The position numbers were made by a program, and so were the translations under genes. From assembly GCA_002803225.1 (NCBI GenBank), contig NXFV01002075.1, positions 80,413-144,412 of the forward strand: DNA of 64,000 bases. Reading direction: 5' to 3'. Shown here in pieces: positions 56,158-64,000 of the stretch. The DNA comes from Gamarada debralockiae. Taxonomy: Eukaryota > Ascomycota > Leotiomycetes > Helotiales > Hyphodiscaceae. Each line of letters starts with the position of its first letter. Position 1 is the stretch's first letter. The notes below the pieces were generated by a model that saw only the letters and a program-made list of their open reading frames with translations, was not told where the DNA came from and did not search any database.

Positions 56158-59100
56158 ATGGCTCCTTCTACAACCAAAGAGAACGGAGACGGCAGCCGGC
56201 GCAAGAGTATGAGCCTCTTTTCGCGAGCTTCGCTGTCCGGCCTGGCACAAATCAACACCGATGTCGCGAACAATGAGGCAATAGAGGAAGGTGAGAAGAA
56301 GGAAAAGAAGAAAATTGGCAAGCGGAGCTCAATCTTTGGCTTGGGACCTGCTTCTTCCCTAGATTTACAACAGGAAGGAATGATGAGCCCAGTCCACAGC
56401 GGCTCTAGTTCACCCAAGATGCGGCCACGAACCCTTCAGAAGGGACGTCCGTCTTCACTTTTCGGCTCGCTGGGCAGGAAGTCTTTGAGCAATTACGCGG
56501 AAGAAGGAGAGGATTTGACGGGAACTACACCAGATTCTCCAATGGAGGACGGCGGACACTACTTAGAGCCCAGTGCCGCGAATAGCAAGACAGTACTTCA
56601 CCACGGGGAGGTCCAGACTACGAGCGGGATGTTTAGGAAGAAAAGGGAATACTTGGTGTTGACGGACTCGCATTTGATACGTTTCAAGAGCCAATCGCGC
56701 GCCTCTGAGACATTCCCCTCTATTCCTCCTGCGTACGGACGGTCCAGCACGACGCGCCATCCGTCTACAACTTCGATTGGGTCTTTGCAGGAGGTTCAGT
56801 CGAATAACTCGCACGCTTCGGCTGAAGGTGAGAATCGGATTCCGCTGGGGCAAATTGTGACGACGTATAAGGTAGAAGATGGTCGACCCTTTTTCACAAC
56901 TGAAGTAGTGTATCTGGATGAGGAGTATCATGGCGTTGGATCAATACAGCTCATGCTTCACGACCCGAAGGAGGCAGATTTGTGGCACACTTCGATTCGA
57001 GGAGCAGCTCAAAAAGCCAGGTTACTTATGGAGGAGCCCTACCCCGAGAGAGTTGTCCGGTACCTAGTTCAAACTCTTGAAGGCCTTGATGACTACGACC
57101 CCAACCACTTCCACGTATTTCGTGTCGTCAGAAGAGCTGCTATTCTAAGAGGCGGAAGATCTTCATCTGACGATCTCCAGAAACTCGGATCCTCAGTCTT
57201 CTACATGGTCGTTGGAATCAATCGTTTACACATGATACCAATCCCCGATTTCAGTGAGCCCTCAGGACGACTTATTGCCTCGAAGGCGAGCAGAAACGTT
57301 TTTGGACTCGTCACTCTGGTCTCTATCATCTGCAAATACGAGGACGATAGGTTTGAGTTAGGTTTCAGGAATCCTTTGCAGCCCGCCAAGCTGCTCGAAT
57401 TGGCTGCTTCAGCCACCACGGATATTGCTGTTGTTCTCGTCAAAGCTTGCCAATATCTCAAACCTCAATGGCTGGACTACAATTTCACGTTCAATGGGCC
57501 CAGACGTCTTCTTGAGAATGCCGAGGTGCCAATCGCTACTGAGGAGGAAGACTATGGCTGTTTTGAGAGAACGTTGGTTGCTTATTGCTTAGCTTATAAC
57601 GTAAGAACCAACCCCTCCAAATCCAACTTGAGACTGACAGTTTGATTAGTGCAATCCGGTCAATATCCAATATGCAGTTGATTGGCAAGTTGAAGATGCT
57701 CCTGAATTCATACTGTTCCCTCCAGCAAAGACCCCAAAGTACTCTATGTATGAATTACTTGCAATTATGCGAGCTCTACGCTACAACGAATCCTTCCACT
57801 CGATTTCATTCAAGGACATCGATTTGCATAGTATGCATGGTCTTCATGATGCGTACGGGCAGGATCATGTTGCATGGCAAACTCGCGCAGGTGAGTGGTG
57901 AGAAACGTGTTCCAGATGCCCAGCTAATGAACATAGGGATATCAATACAAAAATACTTCAGCATGAAGCCACAGGACAGATCGTTGCTCTATCAGGAAGT
58001 TCAAGCTCTGGCCCTTAAGTCAAGGCAGCTGCGGAGAATGGATTTCAGCAATGCGCTTCCCAGGAGACGTCCGAGAGATACATTCGACGTTGAAGGCCAA
58101 GAAGTGGAGAAGGATCCGGGTTGTGAGATCGTTGCTGCACTGTTGCCATTATGTCGTGGAAAACTCACTAATGTCAGTTGGATCATTTTGAGTGGGATTG
58201 AACTCGGAGAGACTGATCTCGATGATCTGATTCCTGCACTCAACGAACCTGCAGCACGGCTGAGGGCTATTGAGTGTTCGCGCAGCGGTCTCAGTGACAG
58301 AGGTATCATGCAGCTACTAAGTCACCTGGAGCGTCAGCACGCAACAATGGAGTGTATCAATATCTCTGACAATCCGGGAAGAATTCATCTGGAACGCTTC
58401 CAGGTGTCTATGAGTCGATTCTCGAAGATTCGGAGACTTGACCTTTCAAGGATCACGAGAACATCTGGTGAAGAACCTTTGATCGAAACTCAAGTCATAC
58501 TTTCATGGAGGCTTGAAGAGCTGATCATGAATGGAGTCCCGGTCAACGACAAGACCCTGGATACTGTATCGGCGTACCTGGCCAGTGATATGTCAGACAG
58601 CCTCCGAGTTCTCCAAATGGACCAATGCAATCTGAACGGCTCCCATGTTGCTCTCCTGATGAGGGCTATGAATAGGGTCCCTGGCGAGGGCCGCAACATT
58701 GAGCTCCACGTAAGTGCCAACAGACTCGAAAAGGGTGTCGGTGAGATCGTCAATGCCATCGAAGAGAATCTCACCCCTACACACCTTGTGGTACGCATGA
58801 TCGAATTCACAAAGGAAGACCACTTCAAGCAATTGTTACAAGCCCTTCGCACTAATACTACGATCCGCTCTTTGGATATCTCTAAGGCTTCTCTTCCATA
58901 CGATGCTGGTCCAGAAACTTGTGATGCTTTGCGACAGCTATTTGCGGACAACGAGACACTCGAGGATTTGGATATTTCCGGAGAACAAGCTCATTTGGAA
59001 GTGACGCGCTTTGGGATCGGTCTCAATCAGGCTCTTACTGGCCTCAAGAACAACAAAGCACTGAAAGTTTTGCGAATCGAATACCAGAACCTTGGGTTGG

Positions 59101-59858
59101 AAGGTGCCAATACGCTTTCGTCAGTTATTGAAGGAAACACGTCTCTCACTCACATCTATTGCGAGCACAACGATATCAACCTTCAAGGCTTTACGATCCT
59201 GGTCAACTCCCTAGCGAAGAATTACACCGTTCTAGATCTCCCATTCATGCAGGATGACCAAGGAGAATCAATGAAGCGAATGAGCGCGAATATGAGGGAC
59301 ACACGGCGAGCCAGTACAAATGTACGCAACGACCACAATAGCAAGATCTTTGTTCGGCGCACTTTGACAACCCTCGGAGTGTCGAAGCCTCAGAAGCAGG
59401 ACTTGACGCCACAAGATCTTGAGGCGGTGGTACGAGTCTTAGGAGAGAGATGGAATACAGAAACTCAGAGATTGGCAATGTTCTTGGAGCGAAACAGGAA
59501 AATCGCAGCAGGAGTAGAAGGATATGGTCCAGATGGCGAGGGGGATTTGAGTGAAGAGCATTTGCGACCAACGACTGCTATGAGCGATCGTGGGATCTTA
59601 GAGCAAGTCTTAAGCAATACAACACCGAAAGTTGAGCTAGGAAATCCGGTCGAAGATCATGTTGGCAAGATGGCTGGTCTGAGGATCAGCGGCGGTGTTG
59701 AGGTGGGAGGAGAAGAGAACGGGAAAGGGATGGACGAAGAGACACCGAAGAAGCTCCAGAGAAACACCCTGGTTAGTGGGGCACCACCAACACTACCAAT
59801 GATCGCGACCGAGAAGATGTTCGAGGTGGACGGCGGAATGTTTGAGATGGAGCATTGA
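56158..59858 (+). CDS. PH-domain and leucine-rich-repeat protein (CARMIL-like layout)
   Basis: Exons 56158-57600, 57650-57890 and 57937-59858 encode 1201 residues. The first ~140 residues are Ser-rich and disordered (RKSMSLFSRASLSG). A PH-like domain follows at ~150-300, beginning HHGEVQTTSGMFRKKREYLV and interrupted by a Ser-rich insert. A second globular part with FHVFRVVRRAAILRGG comes next. From about residue 560 there is a long ribonuclease-inhibitor-type LRR array: LRRMDFSNA, LRAIECSRSGLSDRGIMQLL, IRRLDLSR, LRVLQMDQCNLNGSHV, IRSLDISKASL, LEDLDISGE, LKVLRIEYQNLG and LTHIYCEHNDINLQGF. The tail is charged. PH followed by LRR recalls CARMIL actin regulators, but no direct function is shown; I infer a cortical scaffold. 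Confidence 0.82.
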
Positions 59859-60450
59859 ATGCATTTGAGATTGGCGCACAGGCAGATTGGTACAGCATGG
59901 CATGGAATATGGAGTTGGAGTCGACTTTTCGAATTGGCATTGCATCTGGAAGGCAGTGCTTGAGACGCTCCTCTCCTTTGGCGTACTGTATGGCAAACGG
60001 CGTATGAAAGACGGCATAACATTGATTGAGGTGGACGGTTTTGTGCATGGTACGGGTTAAAGGCTTGATTGACTAATAAGCGATGGATGGATGGATGAAG
60101 AGCGAGAAGGAAGTTTAGATAATCCGCTTCTCAGCGTCATATGATATTGAAACCGTAAAGAGCAAGGCTCTTCTTCTCTCCTGGTGACAATTCTTCTCAA
60201 ATACGAGAGATACCGCTTCATTGGCTTACCCCTGGCTGCAGTGCCAAGGCGGCAAGGCACTAAGCCCGTTTATCATCGCTCCCAGCCTCGCACTTTCAAG
60301 TATTTTGCCAGCTAAGATCTCTATTAAAGCTTAGCGAATTCTCGATACTTCAAATTGATTGAGACATCATTGCGCTCTCAACTTTCCTTAAAACTTGCTA
60401 CCACTTCCATTTCCAGCTCTTGAAACCGGCATCTCTCACTAATAGGCAAG
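59859..60450. other. Intergenic between PH-LRR gene and arrestin relic
   Basis: 3' flank and former promoter; frames here are short and antisense. Confidence 0.5.
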
Positions 60451-61760
60451 ATGCCTCGAACACTCTTCCAAAACGACCCAGGAATTTCAATCGAGCTCGA
60501 CAGCCCCCAAAAATATGGAGTCGTACCAGGTGACATCCTCACCGGCTTCGTAGTCCTATAACCCCTCTGGAATGCCCGTCCCTTCAATCGTGTCCAACTC
60601 ATACTCTATGGCCACACGAAAACCAAAATATCTCGCAAGAACAGCCACACCACCTCCATCTACCGCGGTCGATGGCTCTTCTTCGAGACCCAGAGGACTC
60701 TGCATACAGAGAAAGATAGCTGCCAATCCGGGGAACATGCCTGGCCATTCGCAATTGATATTCCCAAGTCGCCCAGCCCTGGGAAGAAGTATGACGATGA
60801 ATATGAGCCAAAGCAGGGGTTTTTAAGCACGGAGGGAGATATGGGGAAACATAGGATAGTCATCGATTTATTATTATTATGCTGGAATGGGTATGGCCAT
60901 TACGAAAGCGAGGCTTATGTGGAGTTATATCTTCAAAGTGGAAGTGTTCTTGCCCTCTACATCACTACGCAAACCGCCACTCTGCCGCTTGCATTACGCG
61001 CACCATCTACCGAGAACCCTATCACAGATTTTAAAAATGAGAAGTCTCTGCAGGGTCGCATTGTCATCAAAACACTCAGATTGTTGGCAGAACACGCAAC
61101 GGAACCTCCTAGTACGAGGAAGTAGATCAAGAGTTTCTTCCGGCCGTCGAAAGTCCCGCATTATGCGTTCACGCTGAAAGTTGATTATCCGACGGTAGTG
61201 CACTTGGAACATCCTGATCCATTACCGTTGAGGATATCGATCATTCCGGATTTGAATAGTAGTAAGACGACGATGGACCTCGCGAATGGACTGCCGGATG
61301 TGAAAGTCTCCGCAATTTCTATGTGTTTGCGTTCGACGACAACGGTACATGCGCTGACTATTTTCAGCACAACGGAACCGGATAAAACTCATGACTACCA
61401 TTTCGCGTTTCTCGAGGGGTTCCGTGGGAGAGAGTTCGTTATTCCTGTGGGCAAAGTTCCTGATGCTGAGGCGAAAGTGAAAATTGGTGACCCCTTTGCA
61501 ACAGGAGCTGCTAGAATTCAACAAATATCCCATTTCTACCGGGCCTATTCAGCTCAAAGCTCTCTCAACACCACTACCTCCTCACCACCAATCTGAACTC
61601 CCGTTCTCGATCTCACGCCCCTCCTACAGCTCCGCCTAGCACGCACGCACCCTTCGCCCAGGGCCTCAACTCCCCAAAATTCGAACGGCCCCTCTCACCC
61701 ACGTTCTCGACCTACAACATCAATGTCAAGTATGAAATCAGATGGAAGATCCAGGTCTAG
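60451..61760 (+). pseudogene. Arrestin-domain (ART-like) pseudogene
   Basis: Alpha-arrestins recruit Nedd4-type ubiquitin ligases to plasma-membrane transporters. Here one reading frame from 60451 still spells arrestin blocks: ISIELDSPQKYGVVPGDILT, RVQLILYGHTKTKI, YRGRWLFFETQRTL, GEHAWPFAIDIP, ATLPLALRAPS, KSFFRPSKVPHYAFTLKVDY and HLEHPDPLPLRISIIPDL. It is broken by in-frame TAA at 60559-60561 (after 36 codons) and TAG at 61123-61125, and reaches a stop at 61594-61596. The next block, SPTFSTYNINVKYEIRW, lies in another frame from 61695 and hits TAG at 61758-61760. No introns I could place remove these stops. Frame conservation across 380 codons means the loss is fairly recent. Stop-codon readthrough is possible but less likely given several lesions. 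Confidence 0.8.
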
Positions 61761-61943
61761 TGTGCGGGTGAGACGGCTAGTATTGGGAACCTTTATGACG
61801 ACGATTGTTTGGACCTGGATAGGAGTGAGCAGGAGGTGAGGGTTTAGGAGAGAGCTTGGGTGGGGAAGGAGAGGGAAAGGATTATGATGAGATTAGCGAG
61901 TCAGGGGTTGCAGGCTATTTTGGGGTTGTTGGGTTGAAGTAGA

Positions 61944-61970
61944 GAATCGTTCAAATGGTTTGAACGATTC
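61944..61970. repeat. Perfect hairpin, 12 bp arms, 3-base loop
   Basis: GAATCGTTCAAA, loop TGG, then its exact reverse complement TTTGAACGATTC. It lies downstream of the arrestin relic and about 460 bp before the FAP7 start. Confidence 0.85.
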
Positions 61971-62314
61971 AGAAATATAGGGGTAGTGAATCAAGCAGTA
62001 AGGATTTTAAATGGATCAAACTATTTAAACGAGTATGTGGTGAGTGAGGAATGGAAGACAAGAGGAGTTAGGACAGCTGGTCAATTTGATCGTTCTGCTG
62101 GTGCTTCCGTATGGTATTTTCGAGGAAGGAGTCCTTGCCCAAGAGCTACGGTAGAGTACAAACCAAATATACCGTGTTTTTACATAGACATGGTATCCAA
62201 ACCACTTGGCTGATTTCGGGAGAGCCATGCAAAATCCATCACAAAGTCCGGTCAACAGCGAGAGGGGTATCCACAGTAATCACACGGAAAATTTACTTTT
62301 GGCGCACTGTTCAA

Positions 62315-62337
62315 GGTCACCGCTCTCAGCGGTGACC
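62315..62337. promoter_or_regulatory. Perfect inverted repeat in the FAP7 promoter
   Basis: GGTCACCGCT, three-base spacer CTC, then AGCGGTGACC, an exact 10 bp inverted repeat ending 95 bp upstream of the FAP7 ATG. The layout suits a dimeric transcription factor, or a hairpin in a 5' leader; neither is shown. Confidence 0.55.
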
Positions 62338-62432
62338 GAAAGGGACGATTATGCTGGCAAAATAAAATTCCTCAGGTGTCTTTTCCTTCACCAACGTCTT
62401 CTTGCACACATCGCTCCTTCCTCACACAAAAA

Positions 62433-63062
62433 ATGCGCAATCAACCAAACATCATAGTCACTGGCACCCCAGGTGTGGGAAAGACCACACACTGCGAAAC
62501 CCTCTCGCAAAACACAGGGCTTAAACACCTCTCGATCAACGACATTGTGAAGGAGCGAGGCTGCCACGATGGGTACGATGATGAGTTCAAGAGTTGGATT
62601 GTCGACGAAGACAAGGTTCGCGCACTTTGAAAATTTTCTGAGAGGTGGAAAGCTGATATTTGGCGTAGTTGCTTGACGCGATAGAGGATGAAGTAAAACA
62701 GGGAGGCTACATAATCGACTGGCACGCATGCGATCTCTTCCCAAAGAGCTGGATCGATCTTGTGGTTGTTCTACGAGTTAACTCTACGCTTTTATATGAT
62801 CGATTGAAAGCCAGGTTATTATCTCCCTATTCTGCGAGACGCAGGGGGGAGGCACTGACGGCAGCACAGAGATTACCCGGAAACCAAACTCCAAGAAAAC
62901 CTCGACTCCGAAATCATGGAAGTCCTCCTCCAAGAAGCGCGCGATTCGTACGACGAAGAGATAATTGTCGAGCTCACGAGCAATACGGCAGAGGAGATGG
63001 AGAGTAATGTTGAGAGGATTGAGGGGTGGATTGCGCAGTGGAAGAAGGACAATGCTCAATAA
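62433..63062 (+). CDS. FAP7: Adenylate kinase 6 homolog Fap7 (ribosome biogenesis)
   Basis: Nuclear ATPase/adenylate kinase needed for final 20S pre-rRNA cleavage in small ribosomal subunit maturation. Exons 62433-62615, 62669-62814 and 62870-63062 encode 173 residues. The P-loop GTPGVGKTT is at residues 10-18. HLSINDIVKERG, then GGYIIDWHACDLFP (the Walker-B-like WHxCDLFP signature of this family), VVVLRVNSTLLYDRLKAR and the RDYPETKLQENLDSEIM block follow. The 55-base third-exon junction was chosen to give KAR-DYPETK; a second AG two bases on (62871) would break frame. Length matches human AK6. The frame is open upstream of the chosen ATG without conserved content. Confidence 0.94.
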
Positions 63063-63094
63063 TTCATGGGTCTATTCAATTGGAAATCTAGAAT

Positions 63095-63923
63095 CTAGAC
63101 TTCTGATTGAAGCCAAGTCTTGAGTTTTTCCAGCGCCCGGAAACGATGAGAGATCTTATTCTTCTCTGTTTTGTCCATTTCGGCATATCTGTTGAAGTTA
63201 GTTGGGGGAGTGAGAAAGGATGGAGAGAGGAAGGGAAGGGAAGGGAAGGGACATACGTCTTGCCTTCGTACTCGAATATGGGGTCCCATCCTGCGGAAGT
63301 TTAGCGAACGGTTGAAGAAGGATCTTGAGAGAAGGGGGTTCTTACCAAAGTTCGCCAGGCCTCTTGCCGGTACTATCCTGCCCTGGGTCTCATCAGCCAG
63401 TTGCCATTGAAGCATGGTGGGGAGGTGACTCACATCCGTTCGACCTTGGAAGATAATTGGCTCATGACCAGGACCTTCACTATATGCAAATGTACATACA
63501 GCTTGGGCGGACTTGTCTGAGAAGCCAGCAAGCATATCATTGAGCCCCTGGAGACCAAGAGCTTGGAGGAACCACTTGCTATTGAACAATCAATTCAAAT
63601 CTCGTCACTCTCAAAATTATTTGACATACATGTATGGGCCTGGAAGCTCTTTTAATGCATTGAAACAGAGACATGTGTCTTCGACAAGCACTGGACCTTG
63701 AATCTGCATGGCCTTAGCTGCTTTCAAACAGAACCAATGCAGAAAAACTCACAGCCTCTGCAGCTCTTCGACATTTATCTGCTGAGATTTCCTCGATTGT
63801 TCCTTGGATCTCAACCAAATCTATTGATCTGCTTTGGAGATCTACTGTATCTTCCAGAATTGCTTTGACTTCGATCAATTTGTTCTTGTTCCCCGTAATG
63901 AAGTTCAGCTGTCTGGGAGCCAT
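63095..63923 (-). CDS. HAM1: Inosine triphosphate pyrophosphatase (Ham1/ITPase), six exons
   Basis: House-cleaning enzyme hydrolysing ITP, dITP and XTP so that deaminated bases are not built into nucleic acids. Exons (minus): 63753-63923, 63630-63703, 63434-63578, 63346-63382, 63257-63290 and 63095-63188, giving 184 residues, the family length. Motifs in order: [15 protein letters not shown] (substrate loop), [44 protein letters not shown] and the basic [19 protein letters not shown]. All five introns are GT..AG and 51-70 bases. Exons 4 and 5 are only 37 and 34 bases and are supported by phase and by the FGWDP block. It converges on FAP7 with 32 bp between stops. Confidence 0.95.
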
Positions 63924-63985
63924 TAGAACTGATGAGAATGGTAAGGCTGAGCGCTCTCAATGCGATGGATGTTTTCTGGCAATTT

Positions 63986-64000
63986 GGGGGGGGGGGGGGG
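63986..64000. repeat. Poly-G run at window end
   Basis: Fifteen G in a row at the very edge. It could be a genuine homopolymer or a sequencing/assembly edge effect. Confidence 0.7.

Larger units (their letters stand above)
61761..62432. other. Intergenic upstream of FAP7
   Basis: Apart from the two inverted repeats listed separately, only short unsupported frames are seen. Confidence 0.5.

Overview
This is nuclear DNA from a filamentous ascomycete, most likely a leotiomycete (Helotiales-like; the class is an inference from overall protein flavour). Genes are dense, sit on both strands and carry short 45-85 base GT..AG introns. Fungal-specific families are present: a 2EXR protein, a Cut12-type spindle pole protein, a Ste11 MAPKKK with SAM and RA domains, a MARVEL protein, and a yapsin-like GPI aspartic protease. 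An intron-containing tRNA-Lys is also present. I rebuilt most multi-exon genes by hand from splice sites and reading phase.

Layout. 1-5.6 kb is gene-poor accessory DNA. It holds two paralogous 93-residue proteins of unknown function, two copies of a ~155 bp inverted-repeat element (MITE) lying in opposite orientation around the second paralog, and a ~20 bp minisatellite. 5.6-23.8 kb is housekeeping: 2EXR protein, complex I subunit NDUFA12 and phosphatidylglycerophosphate synthase PGS1 (divergent, both mitochondrial), a Sis1-type DnaJ with a heat-shock element upstream, a UBA-SIM-UIM protein that looks like a catalytically dead USP25/28-type deubiquitinase, a Cdc34-type E2, an S33 hydrolase, Cut12-like and ORC2 (divergent). 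23.8-28.6 kb is gene-poor and contains a decayed pectate lyase gene. 28.6-36.7 kb has Cwc2, UreF, a MARVEL protein, an SDR, tRNA-Lys and an aspartic protease. 36.7-47.6 kb has long intergenic stretches around a V-ATPase c-type proteolipid and Vps18. 47.6-64 kb has Ste11, a gamma-glutamylcyclotransferase-like protein, prephenate dehydratase, a hotdog dehydratase, a PH-LRR protein, an arrestin pseudogene, the Fap7 adenylate kinase and ITP pyrophosphatase.

Functional threads. Three neighbouring genes (Sis1, pseudo-USP, Cdc34) concern proteostasis and ubiquitin. NDUFA12 and PGS1 share a 175 bp divergent promoter; Cut12-like and ORC2 share a 363 bp one with three MCB-type cores. No biosynthetic cluster, CRISPR, viral element or intact transposase was seen. 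The strongest candidates for something undescribed are the pseudo-deubiquitinase, the duplicated 93-residue family with a conserved C/H/C/C pattern, and the 7-base and 13-base microexons.
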